From the NCBI GenBank assembly GCA_022841205.1, contig JALHCK010000006.1, forward strand, positions 38,337-102,336: a DNA stretch of 64,000 nucleotides, written 5' to 3'. The DNA is from Methanomicrobiales archaeon (GTDB lineage Archaea > Halobacteriota > Methanomicrobia > Methanomicrobiales > Methanospirillaceae). The translations under genes were made by a program, and so were the position numbers. Shown piece by piece: positions 42,937-51,800 of this stretch (position 1 is the stretch's first letter; each line of letters begins with the position of its first letter). The notes under the pieces were generated by a model. It was not told where the DNA came from, searched no databases, and saw nothing but the letters and a program-made list of their open reading frames with translations.

Positions 42937-43221
42937 ATGAAGGATGAGATGAAAGGGAAGCGCATCCTCTATCCCTGCTACTTCGATTCCGGACTTTCCC
43001 GGAGCGAGGGACGGCGTGTTCCCCGGTCACGCGCCATCAGGGATCCAACAGTCGCGGATATCGAGAAAGCTCTGAAACGATCCCGTGTAAGATACCATAC
43101 CGAGCAGAAAAACCATCCGGCCTACTGGTGGAAAAACGAAGGGCGGATCGTCGCAGATTGGGACCGGGGGAAGGAGAAGCTCCTTGCCATGGTGTCCGGT
43201 GCGCTGGATGTAAGGCGATAA
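42937..43221 (+). CDS. srp19: Signal recognition particle protein SRP19
   Basis: 94 residues; binds SRP RNA and prepares it for SRP54. GKRILYPCYFDSGLSRSEGRRVPRSRAI is the conserved N-terminal RNA-contact region and RVRYHTEQKNHPAYWWKNEGRI the C-terminal one. The ATG is 27 bases after the shared TATA element; the longer frame extends into hypB territory and is rejected. PHP gene follows in three bases. Confidence 0.92.
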   Translation: MKDEMKGKRILYPCYFDSGLSRSEGRRVPRSRAIRDPTVADIEKALKRSRVRYHTEQKNHPAYWWKNEGRIVADWDRGKEKLLAMVSGALDVRR

Positions 43222-43224
43222 CTG

Positions 43225-43875
43225 ATGTACGATCTTCACACCCACAGCAACCTCACCGATGGAGAACTGATCCCGATCGAGCTTGTCAGACGGATGGCAG
43301 TTCTCGGATATACCACAGTGGCAATCACCGACCATGCCGATCCCTCCAACCTGCATTATCTAATCGATGCGGTTCAGAAAGTGAAGCCTGCAGCCAGCCA
43401 CTATGGAGTGGAGCTTTTCTGCGGAGTCGAGCTCACCCATATTCCTCCGGCCCTGATTCCCTCCTGTGCACGCGAGGCCCGGGAATGTGGGGCTGATATC
43501 GTGGTTGTGCATGGTGAAACCACCGTTGAACCGGTAGCGGAAGGGACAAACACTGTGGCATGTGCATGCCATGATGTGGATATCCTGGCACATCCCGGGC
43601 TCATATCACTGGAGGATGCCGAAGCCGCGAGAGATCACGGGGTCGCCCTTGAAATTACTTCCCGGGGAGGTCACAACCGGACAAATGGGCATGTAGTCAT
43701 GATTGCGCGGGAGGCGGGGTGCAAGCTCGTCGTAAATTCCGACGCGCACGGCCCACAGGATCTCCTGGATGAGCGCGCGAAATTTCTTGTCGCAAGGGGA
43801 GCCGGGCTTAATTCGGAAGAATGCGACCGCGTGCTTGCTTTAAATATCAAATCCCTCCATTTTCACAGAATTTGA
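43225..43875 (+). CDS. PHP-domain phosphoesterase
   Basis: 216 residues of the PHP superfamily, histidinol-phosphatase-like branch. Metal ligands: DLHTHSNLTDGE at the N-terminus, TDHADPSN near residue 35, VELTHIPP, VVHGET, DILAHPGLI and NSDAHGP near the end. All expected His/Asp positions are present, so it is likely an active trinuclear-metal hydrolase. Substrate not known. Transcribed with SRP19. Confidence 0.85.
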   Translation: MYDLHTHSNLTDGELIPIELVRRMAVLGYTTVAITDHADPSNLHYLIDAVQKVKPAASHYGVELFCGVELTHIPPALIPSCAREARECGADIVVVHGETTVEPVAEGTNTVACACHDVDILAHPGLISLEDAEAARDHGVALEITSRGGHNRTNGHVVMIAREAGCKLVVNSDAHGPQDLLDERAKFLVARGAGLNSEECDRVLALNIKSLHFHRI

Positions 43876-43913
43876 TATTTATACCTTTACAATAGGTTTT
43901 TATAGTATCATTT

Positions 43914-43926
43914 ACAATATATATAG
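43914..43926 (+). promoter_or_regulatory. TATA box of gar1-tfb
   Basis: CAATATATATAG, the most consensus-like TATA in the window, lies about 60 bases before gar1, which implies a leader of about 30 bases with its own ribosome site. Confidence 0.5.
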
Positions 43927-43979
43927 ATTACTAAGCGATTCCGACTGCCTTTTCCGGGGCAGAGTCACGGGAGTTCATC

Positions 43980-44207
43980 TTGAAAGCTATTGGGAACGTG
44001 GTGCATACGGTAGGAACGCGACTTCTTGTCATTCGCTGCGATCCTGCACAGCTTCCCAGGATGTATTCCGAGATCGTTGACAGGAGAATGAAGGCCGTCG
44101 GGAAAGTGGTGGATGTGTTTGGGAACGTGGCAGCTCCGTATGCGGCAGTGCTCTGCAAGGCAGAATGCAGGGTGGCGGCTGGGGAGAGGTTATTCGTATC
44201 AAGGTAG
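43980..44207 (+). CDS. gar1: H/ACA RNP protein Gar1
   Basis: 75 residues, the minimal archaeal Gar1 beta-barrel: MKAIGNVVHTVGTRLLVIRCD, then MKAVGKVVDVFGNVAAPYAAVL. It works with Cbf5 in guided pseudouridylation. Start is TTG with GGGAG upstream. Followed after nine bases by tfb, a conserved archaeal pair. Confidence 0.9.
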   Translation: MKAIGNVVHTVGTRLLVIRCDPAQLPRMYSEIVDRRMKAVGKVVDVFGNVAAPYAAVLCKAECRVAAGERLFVSR

Positions 44208-44216
44208 GCACAGAGT

Positions 44217-45227
44217 ATGCAGGAAGTAGAGAAGCTAAAGGTCCTCCAAAACGAGCGGGAAGCTCTCAAACACCGTCTGAAAGAGCGGGTGAAGGAGCAC
44301 GAAAAGAAAGCAGAAAGCCACACTGAGACGGTCTGTCCCGAATGCGGGAGCCGGCAGCTGGTCCACGATTATGAGCGTGCAGAACTGGTCTGCCAGAACT
44401 GTGGCCTGGTCATCGATGAGGACTTTATCGACCGTGGTCCGGAATGGCGGGCATTCGACCATGACCAGCGGATGAAGCGCTCCCGGGTCGGGGCTCCGAT
44501 GACTTTTACCATTCACGACAAGGGTCTTTCCACGATGATCGACTGGAGGAACCGCGACTCGTATGGGCGGGCCATCTCGAGCAAGAACCGTGCCCAGCTG
44601 TACCGGCTGCGCAAGTGGCAGCGGAGAATCCGGGTCAGCAATGCAACCGAGCGGAACCTCGCCTTTGCCCTTTCAGAGCTTGACCGTATGGCCTCCGCTC
44701 TCGGCCTCCCGCGCAATGTCAGGGAGACGGCTGCTGTGGTGTACCGTGATGCCGTGGACAAGAACCTGATCAGAGGGAGGAGCATCGAGGGGGTTGCAGC
44801 TGCTGCACTCTACGCAGCCTGCCGGCAGTGCAGCGTTCCCCGCACTCTCGATGAGATTGCAGAGGTCTCACGGGTATCCCGCAAAGAGATCGGGCGGACC
44901 TACCGGTTCATCTCCCGCGAGCTGGGACTGAAGCTCCTGCCCACATCGCCAATCGATTATGTGCCAAGGTTCTGCTCGGGCCTGAACCTTAAAGGAGAGG
45001 TCCAGAGCAGGGCGGTGGAGATCCTCCGGCAGGCTGGTGAGCGCGAGCTGACCAGCGGCCGGGGTCCGACCGGAGTTGCAGCTGCAGCAATCTACATATC
45101 TTCCATTCTTGGGGGGGAGCGGCGCACCCAGCGTGAGGTCGCCGAGGTTGCCGGGGTGACCGAGGTTACCATCCGGAACCGGTACAAGGAGCTGGCAGAG
45201 AAGCTGGATATTGAGATCATTCTCTGA
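44217..45227 (+). CDS. tfb: Transcription initiation factor IIB (TFB)
   Basis: 336 residues. A zinc ribbon ([26 protein letters not shown] cysteines near residues 40-63), the B-finger/linker with [13 protein letters not shown], then two cyclin-like repeats (about 120-215 and 220-320), e.g. [14 protein letters not shown] and [42 protein letters not shown] helix-rich N-terminal extension of ~35 charged residues precedes the ribbon, longer than in most TFBs. Recruits RNA polymerase to TBP-bound TATA boxes. Confidence 0.95.
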   Translation: MQEVEKLKVLQNEREALKHRLKERVKEHEKKAESHTETVCPECGSRQLVHDYERAELVCQNCGLVIDEDFIDRGPEWRAFDHDQRMKRSRVGAPMTFTIHDKGLSTMIDWRNRDSYGRAISSKNRAQLYRLRKWQRRIRVSNATERNLAFALSELDRMASALGLPRNVRETAAVVYRDAVDKNLIRGRSIEGVAAAALYAACRQCSVPRTLDEIAEVSRVSRKEIGRTYRFISRELGLKLLPTSPIDYVPRFCSGLNLKGEVQSRAVEILRQAGERELTSGRGPTGVAAAAIYISSILGGERRTQREVAEVAGVTEVTIRNRYKELAEKLDIEIIL

Positions 45228-45347
45228 TATCCCCGATACTTTTCCGATCATATCCCGGTTCATGGCAAAACGCAGTCAACAGGCTGGTGCGGGAAAGAAG
45301 AGCAATAACTATATTGAATAGAAAGATACCTGAATTACTGCAGCCTA

Positions 45348-45419
45348 GGGCTTGTAGATCAGGGGTAGATCGTTACGTTCGCAACGTAAAGGCCGCGGGT
45401 TCGAATCCCGCCAAGTCCA
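45348..45419 (+). tRNA. tRNA-Ala (anticodon CGC)
   Basis: 72 nt. Acceptor GGGCTTG/CAAGTCC with the G3:U70 alanine identity pair, discriminator A. Anticodon arm TTACG-TTCGCAA-CGTAA gives CGC. T-arm CGGGTTCGAATCCCG. A TATA-like ACTATATT is 40 bases before the 5' end. Confidence 0.95.
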
Positions 45420-45480
45420 TGAATCCGGGTCGGCTTCATTCTCTCTCCCGGAACCTCTTACCATTGTACCTGCCTCCCAA

Positions 45481-45729
45481 TTATGGCCGTTTCCTGAAGA
45501 AGACGATATACAACCCGACAGCAATGACCACGATGAAGAAGGCCGATTGCAAGATGGGAATATATTCTGTGGAAAACCAGAGCGCGATTGCCTGCTGGAT
45601 CGAGAAATAAAGCTGGAGTAGGGCAACGAACACGATGACCAGGATCATAGCGTAAACCCAGGGAATCAGGTCAGCCCGGTCAAATTTCTTCGGGTTGTTC
45701 CTCTGCGGCTGGGGGATTTCGTCTGTCAT
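45481..45729 (-). CDS. Small membrane protein (hypothetical)
   Basis: 82 residues: a hydrophilic, proline-rich start (MTDEIPQPQRNNPKKFDRADLIPW), two membrane helices (VYAMILVIVFVALLQLYFSI and ILQSAFFIVVIAVGLYIVFF) and a basic end. GAAGGTAAC precedes the ATG, which begins one base before the stop of the PGF-CTERM gene upstream, so the two are co-transcribed. Confidence 0.7.
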   Translation of the reverse strand: MTDEIPQPQRNNPKKFDRADLIPWVYAMILVIVFVALLQLYFSIQQAIALWFSTEYIPILQSAFFIVVIAVGLYIVFFRKRP

Positions 45730-45730
45730 G

Positions 45731-46699
45731 TTACCTTCTCCTGGGGAGAACCAGTACTCCTCCGGCAAGGACTGCCAGTATGGCCAGCAACCCGAATCCG
45801 GGAGTGCGGGTGGCCTGAGGATACGGGATCACCTCCATACTCCGATAATCCGATGGAGTCTTTGTCACGAAAACTCCGGTGTCGATAGTCCGTGTGGTGA
45901 ACTGCTTTCCATTGGACACGGCCGTTCCGGGATGGAGTTGGACCAGGCCCTGCCCTTCCTTCACGATCGTCCCGTTCCTCCAGAGCATGACGTCCACTTC
46001 ATAGTTGTACTGGTCGGGAATGGTTATGGTCGTATAGGAGATGACGGTTGACTCGGGGGGGATCTCTTCTAGCCTTGCCCAGCTGCGGTCAGCGGTGAGG
46101 CGGGCATCCTTCTCCCGCGCCCTGATCTCCACGTCATAAGGCCTGGATGGCTCGTCCCCGGTATTCGTGAAATATATCCCGACATCGACCACGGCCTGCC
46201 CGCCGGTAACTTCCTTCACCAGGAAGTCCATGTCGCGTATCTCGATCCCGTCCCCCTCGCTGTCAGCGGGAAGGCGCTCAAGACCAGCGATCGTATAGCT
46301 GCCCGTTGCCTTCAGGGCATCTCCCTCGAAGACCGTGACGTCGAACCGAAACGATCCCCTCTTTTGCAGCTGCACCAGCTGAGAAACGGAGCGTGTGCCG
46401 GATTTTACGATCGTCCCGATCTCCGAGGTCTCGCTGTGGACGAGGAGGTTGGTCTGACCGTCATAGACTTTCAACACGACCGATACTGGTGCCTGTGGAA
46501 AGCCGTAGATGTTTTCTACCAGGGTTGTCACATTGAAGACCGCTGTTGCCGGACCTACCCTTTCCGCGGCGATGGTAATATCCCTGACCTGGAGGGTGCT
46601 CTCCTTGAGGCATCCTGCGCACAGGACGATACAGAAAAGAATCCCCAGGGTAAGCATGGAGAAAAGGACCGGTTTCCTGGAGATTGACCCTTTCATCAC
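45731..46699 (-). CDS. Lipoprotein with PGF-CTERM anchor
   Basis: 322 residues. A signal sequence ends in the lipobox-like LCAGC (residues 26-30). Two beta-rich domains follow (VFNVTTLVENIYGFPQAPVSVVLKVYD and VDVGIYFTNTGDEPSRPYDVEIRAR), the second like CARDB/DUF-type secreted repeats. The end TPGFGLLAILAVLAGGVLVLPRRR (24 residues) is an archaeosortase PGF-CTERM signal: TPGFG, helix, Arg cluster. Cell-surface anchored; ligand unknown. Confidence 0.82.
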   Translation of the reverse strand: MMKGSISRKPVLFSMLTLGILFCIVLCAGCLKESTLQVRDITIAAERVGPATAVFNVTTLVENIYGFPQAPVSVVLKVYDGQTNLLVHSETSEIGTIVKSGTRSVSQLVQLQKRGSFRFDVTVFEGDALKATGSYTIAGLERLPADSEGDGIEIRDMDFLVKEVTGGQAVVDVGIYFTNTGDEPSRPYDVEIRAREKDARLTADRSWARLEEIPPESTVISYTTITIPDQYNYEVDVMLWRNGTIVKEGQGLVQLHPGTAVSNGKQFTTRTIDTGVFVTKTPSDYRSMEVIPYPQATRTPGFGLLAILAVLAGGVLVLPRRR

Positions 46700-47152
46700 C
46701 TAGATCATCGCCCTTACGGATAATAATGTGATCTTAAATTGCTTCGTGACCATTACCCCCTACCGCGCATCGTAAAAGGTGCCGGGACCGGCGGCCGATA
46801 TGATACAACGATTTCCTTCTGGCCAGCAGGTCAGGAGATGTCATGTCGTTCATAGGACATTCCCCGCGGGCTGATGTTATCGATACCTAGGGCAAACCAA
46901 TCTTTTCAATGAAGATAACGGACATGAGCGGATCCTGGGATGGTTCACACGCACAATGAACCGGCCCGATGGTGAACCGGTCTCATGAGTGATGCGGTGA
47001 CCACTCCTGCAAGTTCACCGGGAAGGCCATTCATATGCTGACAGGTGTGGTATTGGAATATTAAGGAGATTCTGGAATGATGCCGGTTTCGGACGATGCA
47101 AGTTTGAATAAAACTATATGCAACCCGGGAGAGCATAATTACTGCAATATCA
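46700..47152. other. 453-bp intergenic region
   Basis: Holds the divergent promoter of the PGF-CTERM gene and the promoter of tRNA-Ala(UGC), whose ACTATATG lies at 47113. GAACCGG is repeated around 46958-46980. A 15-codon frame at 46843 has GGAG upstream but no further support. No gene called. Confidence 0.45.
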
Positions 47153-47224
47153 GGGCTCGTAGATCAGGGGTAGATCGTCACGTTTGCAACGTGAAGGCCA
47201 CGGGTTCGAATCCCGTCGAGTCCA
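47153..47224 (+). tRNA. tRNA-Ala (anticodon UGC)
   Basis: 72 nt, almost identical to the CGC gene 1.8 kb upstream: acceptor GGGCTCG/CGAGTCC with G3:U70, anticodon arm TCACG-TTTGCAA-CGTGA (TGC), T-arm ACGGGTTCGAATCCCGT. Its ACTATAT element is also 40 bases upstream. Confidence 0.95.
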
Positions 47225-47249
47225 TGAGCAGAGGTTCCGGGAGGCTGAG

Positions 47250-47334
47250 GTTCCCGGAGGTCGCCGTTTGGTCGAGAGATTTACCTCCCGGTCTGCAAAA
47301 GAGGATGTCACGGGTTCGAATCCCCCCGGGGTTT
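47250..47334 (+). pseudogene. Degenerate tRNA-like sequence (Cys-like anticodon)
   Basis: CTGCAAA (anticodon GCA) and a nearly intact T-arm GGGTTCGAATCCC are recognisable, but the anticodon stem CCGGT/AGAGG and the outer T-stem pairs do not match, and the acceptor cannot be closed. It begins 26 bases after tRNA-Ala(UGC). Confidence 0.45.
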
Positions 47335-47668
47335 AATCGATCCAATCAAGGAGCAGTCCGGGGTCTTTTTTGGAAGAGTGGCCCTTTTGAACGCTTCCTC
47401 CCCCATACTCATGCCGGGACTCTTTAGGGCGGATATCCGAGAGAACAGGCAGCGGATCCCCCGGGGGTTCGGATGCCAGTGGACGTATCTCATCGGCCAT
47501 GATTATCGGGTGCGGGGGGGCAGCCTTCGGATTTTCACAAAATAGTATCCCGTTTTCAGTGAGAAACCCGTTACCCGACTCCCGCTGAAGAAGGAAATCA
47601 ACAAACGTCTCGACTTCGCGCCGCTGATCAGCAGAAAGCCGGGCGATCTTCTCATCGAGTAAAGACAC
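47333..47668 (-). CDS. DUF2281-like small protein (hypothetical)
   Basis: 111 residues. The start LDEKIARLSADQRREVETFVDFLLQRE resembles DUF2281/antitoxin-like helices that follow a dimerisation motif; the middle is proline-rich; the end KKDPGLLLDWID is a conserved-looking tail. GTG start with GGGCGGG upstream. Its stop codon abuts the tRNA-like remnant. Toxin partner not seen nearby. Confidence 0.55.
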   Translation of the reverse strand: MSLLDEKIARLSADQRREVETFVDFLLQRESGNGFLTENGILFCENPKAAPPHPIIMADEIRPLASEPPGDPLPVLSDIRPKESRHEYGGGSVQKGHSSKKDPGLLLDWID

Positions 47669-47743
47669 GATACCCGCCCCACATGGTTTCCTGCCACAGT
47701 GTTCTGTTGTCGGAAGACATAAAAGGCATCCAACCTGTCGAAT

Positions 47744-48280
47744 CTACCGGGTCCTCGTGGTTCCAGCCAGGTAAAGAATCTGGCAGCTGTGTTCGGCAGC
47801 AGAAGTAAGGAGATATGCCGCATCAAGACTAATCCCCGCGGCAAACGTCCCATGACCCCTGGCAACCACGATGCTGTGCGCTGCCAGGCTGCACGCGACC
47901 CGCGATGCCAGTTCCTCACTGCCGCAGGCGCCGTCAACAACCGGGATGAGAGGGGTAAACATCAGCCCTTCGGAATCAACCGGGACGATCTGGTCATACC
48001 GGAGCGAGCAGGCGATCGCGTAGGGTGGATGTGCATGGATGATGGCCTTGCAATCGGTGGCATGGTAGACCGCACGGTGAACCCGGTATTCACTCGAGGC
48101 ACCAGGTGGAACTTCCCCGGACATAGGTACAAAGACCCGGCTATCCGGGCAATCGAGATATGAACCATTCCTGGTAATAGAGAACCCGTTATCCATCCTG
48201 ACACTCATGTTGCCGAAACTGGCGCCAACCAGGCGTTCGACAAAGAGCCGCTTTCCTACCCGTTCGAACTCATCCTGCAT
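47744..48280 (-). CDS. Class II aldolase/adducin family protein
   Basis: 178 residues. ASFGNMSVRMDNGFSITRNGSYLDCP near the start, the zinc-site IIHAHPPYAIACSL and ARGHGTFAAGISLDAAY are the fuculose-phosphate aldolase family motifs, with three histidines and a candidate catalytic Glu. Possibly fuculose-1-phosphate aldolase or the methanogen aldolase of aromatic/deoxysugar routes; substrate not resolvable. Last gene in a thioredoxin-npdG-aldolase run. Confidence 0.8.
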   Translation of the reverse strand: MQDEFERVGKRLFVERLVGASFGNMSVRMDNGFSITRNGSYLDCPDSRVFVPMSGEVPPGASSEYRVHRAVYHATDCKAIIHAHPPYAIACSLRYDQIVPVDSEGLMFTPLIPVVDGACGSEELASRVACSLAAHSIVVARGHGTFAAGISLDAAYLLTSAAEHSCQILYLAGTTRTR

Positions 48281-48319
48281 GCTGATCCCGGGGCGGGGCC
48301 ACAGGTTCCGGAAGTTCTG

Positions 48320-48970
48320 TCACCTGAACTGGATACCAACATCCTTCATCTTATTGTACCGCGCTATGTTGAGCATCAGGGGAGTGAGGCACTCCACCAT
48401 GGAAGAGACGGCAAGCGGCCCGGCATCATAGGGTTTTACACCGGGAATACTCCCGACGAGCTGCATCACCGCAGACTTGGCGGTGGCATCGTCACCACAG
48501 ACCGGCACCGCAAGGTCGAGTGCTTCGGAAAAAGCCTTCCATTTATTTGCCGCCACCGTGTTGAAGGCCGAACATACCCTGGTCCCTTCGGGCAGCATCT
48601 TCTTGACCAGAAGCGCCGCGGAACCTTCCGCCGGGGGAGTATAGATAAAGAATTCCTTTTTTTCCATCGGGTTGATGGGCGAGACCACAATCTTGCCCTC
48701 GAATCCGCTCAGGGATGACATTGTCGGGGCCAGGTGTCGGAATGGTATAGCGAGGATCACAATATCAGAACGATCTATGGCTTCCTGGTTCGAATGGCCA
48801 GAGAGCCTGCACCGAATCCCAAGACCGCTCATGACCCCTATACAGGCATTGCAGGAACTCTCTGCCTTGTCTTCTTCGCGGGATCCGATTACCACGTCAT
48901 GGTTCGGTGAAAGCCTCATCGCAATTCCCTCCCCGATGTCCCCGGTCCCGCCAACGATGCCGATCTTCAT
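48320..48970 (-). CDS. npdG: F420H2:NADP oxidoreductase
   Basis: 216 residues; moves hydride between F420H2 and NADP+. The nucleotide motif is GGTGDIGEGIAMRL at residues 8-21, with GSREEDKAE setting NADP specificity. VILAIPFRHL, SAFNTVAANKW and AGPLAVSSMVECLTPLMLNIA are further family markers. The start ATG is directly after the thioredoxin stop (GGTGGA upstream), so the two genes are coupled; NADPH made here can supply thioredoxin reduction. Confidence 0.93.
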   Translation of the reverse strand: MKIGIVGGTGDIGEGIAMRLSPNHDVVIGSREEDKAESSCNACIGVMSGLGIRCRLSGHSNQEAIDRSDIVILAIPFRHLAPTMSSLSGFEGKIVVSPINPMEKKEFFIYTPPAEGSAALLVKKMLPEGTRVCSAFNTVAANKWKAFSEALDLAVPVCGDDATAKSAVMQLVGSIPGVKPYDAGPLAVSSMVECLTPLMLNIARYNKMKDVGIQFR

Positions 48971-49243
48971 CTATTCCACCAGCGGCGTCAGAATACGCTT
49001 GAGCGACTCGGCACTGGTGACACCTTCGAGGGTCTTCATCACCTTGCCGTCTTTTTCGATAATAAGGGTCGGCACGACACGGATCGCATACCTGTTGGCA
49101 AGTTCCATGTTCTGGTCGACATCGATCTGCCTGATCTCGACCTGGTCGCCCATGCTCCGCCGAAGGTCTTCCAGAATGGGTCCCTGGATTCGGCACGGCC
49201 CGCACCATTCAGCAAAAAAGTCAATCAAAACCGGTTTTCCCAT
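48971..49243 (-). CDS. trx: Thioredoxin
   Basis: 90 residues with the active site WCGPC in LIDFFAEWCGPCRIQGP and the cis-Pro loop VVPTLIIEKDGK. Typical short archaeal thioredoxin. Directly followed by npdG. Confidence 0.93.
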   Translation of the reverse strand: MGKPVLIDFFAEWCGPCRIQGPILEDLRRSMGDQVEIRQIDVDQNMELANRYAIRVVPTLIIEKDGKVMKTLEGVTSAESLKRILTPLVE

Positions 49244-49298
49244 GGTAATTACCTCCAGAGAAATCGGTCCAAAAAGGAGATAAAGATTTTTATCTGGT

Positions 49299-50756
49299 TT
49301 ATTTTGAAAGTATCGCCATGATTATCTTTCCATACGCGGGCCGGGTTACCAGCACTCCTATCAGCACCCCGATAATGGTGATGAGGGCAAACCCGCGGAG
49401 TGTTGAAAGATCCATCAGGGCAAGCGGTACCATGGCAATGACGACCGTCGCCGCGGAGACCAGGATGATGCCCACGGCGCGGGTCAACCGTTTCTGGTAC
49501 AAATGCGGGGATGGTACTTTCCCTTCGTGCAGTACCTCGTCGGTGATGATTACCAGCTGGTCGATCCCCGTCCCCAGAACAGCGATCAGGGCCGCGATCG
49601 CAAGCAGGTCCAGTTGCTGCTGGATGAGTGCGGCGATCCCAAGAAGGATAACAATCTCAGAGAGATTGGTGAGGATCATGGGCAGAACGATTGCCGTTTC
49701 ACGATACCGGAAGAAGATGACCACGCCGACGGCAAGGGCTGCAATCACAAAGGCGAGTATCGACATGGTCTTAAAATATTCTCCCAGCGGAGCAGAGACC
49801 GATCCCGATCCCGCGACAGTGACTTCCACCGGGAGCGCTCCTGCGCGGAGATGGATCTCGAGGTTCTTGGCGGCCTCGAGGCCTGCCTTGCCGGCTCCGG
49901 TTGAGGCATACAGTTGCCGGATTGGACTGGCCTGCAGTTTGGCGGCAAGGTCTTCAGAGAGCGGTGCGCTGTATACCAGCGCATCATCGAGGATCATATC
50001 CAGCCAGTGGTTATTGGGATCCGTTGTCGCTCCAAACTTTATTGCGGCATCACGGAACTGGGCAGCGCCTTCCTCCGAGATGGTGAACGAGACCCCCCAC
50101 CGGTCGCTGCCCGGTGGTTCCTGCGAGGGTATCCCTACCGTGGTGATGGCATCTCCGTAGAGCACATGTTCAGTCGCATTTGCCGTGGTATGGATCCTGA
50201 TCTCGAACCGTCCCTGTTTCCCGACGATCTCCTTTGCCTGCGAGAGGCTCACGCCAGCAAGCTCGACCCGTACGTAGCGGGTTGTTCCCGAAAGACTGGT
50301 GAGCGGGTTGACTTTTGCATCACGGGTGCCCAGGGCGTTGAGCTTCTGTTCGAGAATCTCCTTAACCTGGTCTCCTGTTTTCCGTGAGACGCCCTGTTCA
50401 TAGCTGGTGAGCTTTCCGCCCGCTGCAGTAAAAACCGATTCGAGCTCAGGTTCGGAGACATATTTCCTGATTTCGATCTTGTTGTCACTTATCAGGAACA
50501 ACTCAGCATCGAGCGCTTTCTGGATATCGGTGAGAAAATCTGCTACCGGCCGACTGGTCTCAAAACCCGCAACCTCAGCCCGGAACTCCATCTGGAGCCA
50601 GGTACCATCGGTAAGATCGAGGCCGTACTGGATGTTTGTTTTCAGCTTCCCACCTTCTGTATGCGGATATATGAAAATGACCGAAGCGACCACCAGTAAT
50701 ATGAGCAGGGCCACCTGCCAGTTCTTGAACAGCTCGATCAGATCTTTCCGGTTCAT
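49299..50756 (-). CDS. secD: Protein-export membrane protein SecD
   Basis: 485 residues, six membrane helices with a large outside domain between helices 1 and 2. GLDLTDGTWLQMEFRAEV is the archaeal form of the D1 motif; VGIPSQEPPG and the C-terminal AAIAVLGTGIDQLVIITDEV correspond to D4/D5-like helices. The start ATG overlaps the SecF stop (ATGA); a longer frame would run inside SecF. Uses ion gradient to help late steps of Sec export. Confidence 0.92.
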   Translation of the reverse strand: MNRKDLIELFKNWQVALLILLVVASVIFIYPHTEGGKLKTNIQYGLDLTDGTWLQMEFRAEVAGFETSRPVADFLTDIQKALDAELFLISDNKIEIRKYVSEPELESVFTAAGGKLTSYEQGVSRKTGDQVKEILEQKLNALGTRDAKVNPLTSLSGTTRYVRVELAGVSLSQAKEIVGKQGRFEIRIHTTANATEHVLYGDAITTVGIPSQEPPGSDRWGVSFTISEEGAAQFRDAAIKFGATTDPNNHWLDMILDDALVYSAPLSEDLAAKLQASPIRQLYASTGAGKAGLEAAKNLEIHLRAGALPVEVTVAGSGSVSAPLGEYFKTMSILAFVIAALAVGVVIFFRYRETAIVLPMILTNLSEIVILLGIAALIQQQLDLLAIAALIAVLGTGIDQLVIITDEVLHEGKVPSPHLYQKRLTRAVGIILVSAATVVIAMVPLALMDLSTLRGFALITIIGVLIGVLVTRPAYGKIIMAILSK

Positions 50757-51655
50757 CTGGCACCCCGCTTCTTGCCGGTTTCCTTCCTCGGTCTTGGTTC
50801 CTGTTTCTGTACCTGTCTTGATTCCTGCTTCTGCACGAACCACTTGATGATCCCGGCGTTGGTGAACCAGGTGTTCATCATGTCGACCACGAGCCCGATC
50901 AGGAGCACGCTCGAGATATCACGGATAACTGTTATCTCCCCGGCAAAAGCGACCACCCACATCGCGGCGATTGCGGCGAGGGTTGTTGTAGTCATGATAA
51001 TTCCGGTGGTAAAGGCCCCGGCAAGTTTCTCGTCAAGTTTCCCCTGTCGTTTGAGAACCCGCATGGTCAGGAGGATATCGCTGTCAACGGAATAACCTAT
51101 GAGCATCAGGAGGGCTGCAGTCGTGGGGAGCGTGAGCTCAATACCAATTACCGACATTACCGCTGCGGTCATGGCAATATCCGCAAACGCAGACAGGACC
51201 ACTGCTCCGGCTGGAACGAAGTTACGGAAGGCGAGGAAGACCACGATTGCCATCCCGATGAAGGAGAAGACAAGGGCGAGCGCTGCCTGTTGCTGAAGGG
51301 TCTGGCCGAATGCAGGACCAATCTGATCGATATTTGCATCGGGATACCGATCGCTGATCAGCCGGGCAAGCGATTCGGATGTTGCCTCGTCCATCGGTCC
51401 GAATTTGATGAATTTTTCACCAATCGGCTCCATGACCGGGTATCCTGAGAATGTTGTCCTGATTGAATCCGGGTTTTCCGGGTTGAGGAGTGTGACCGCG
51501 GTGCCGCCGGAAAAATCCATCCCGGGTTTCACCGGCATCCCGGTTGAAGCCATATTGTAACCGAGGATTGCCAGCGAAATGATAAGGAGAACCATGGGAA
51601 GCACCACCATCTGCCTGGGGGTATACCGGTTCACATTATAGATGACGAATCCCAT
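50753..51655 (-). CDS. secF: Protein-export membrane protein SecF
   Basis: 300 residues with six helices. MDFSGGTAVTLLN is the conserved outside motif and GYSVDSDILLTMRVLKRQGKLDEKL the inner one, followed by TTTLAAIAAMWVVAF. The C-terminus is a Lys/Arg/Glu-rich tail. Precedes secD, the reverse of the bacterial secD-secF order but normal for archaea. I start at the ATG giving MGFVIYNVNRY. Confidence 0.92.
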   Translation of the reverse strand: MGFVIYNVNRYTPRQMVVLPMVLLIISLAILGYNMASTGMPVKPGMDFSGGTAVTLLNPENPDSIRTTFSGYPVMEPIGEKFIKFGPMDEATSESLARLISDRYPDANIDQIGPAFGQTLQQQAALALVFSFIGMAIVVFLAFRNFVPAGAVVLSAFADIAMTAAVMSVIGIELTLPTTAALLMLIGYSVDSDILLTMRVLKRQGKLDEKLAGAFTTGIIMTTTTLAAIAAMWVVAFAGEITVIRDISSVLLIGLVVDMMNTWFTNAGIIKWFVQKQESRQVQKQEPRPRKETGKKRGAR

Positions 51656-51800
51656 GCCCACTAAGTTCGTGATCCAGAGGTAAAATCCTTCGGATACCAG
51701 GCAGATTCAACCTGGCGGCAACCATCCGGCGGAACTTGAAGCCACATTGGCGCGTCGAAAAAAGAAATGTTTAAATAAAGATGGTGGTGAGTACCTCACC

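Noticed and set aside
43876..43979. Replication origin in AT-rich gap
   Set aside because: AT-rich but no ORB repeats and no Orc1/Cdc6 gene; explained by the gar1-tfb promoter.
46843..46890. 15-codon frame after GGAG
   Set aside because: Too short and without conservation evidence; the neighbourhood is a promoter region.
47077..47427. 116-codon plus-strand frame across tRNA-Ala
   Set aside because: It translates through the tRNA and the tRNA remnant; its Arg-rich pattern is typical of tRNA read in frame.
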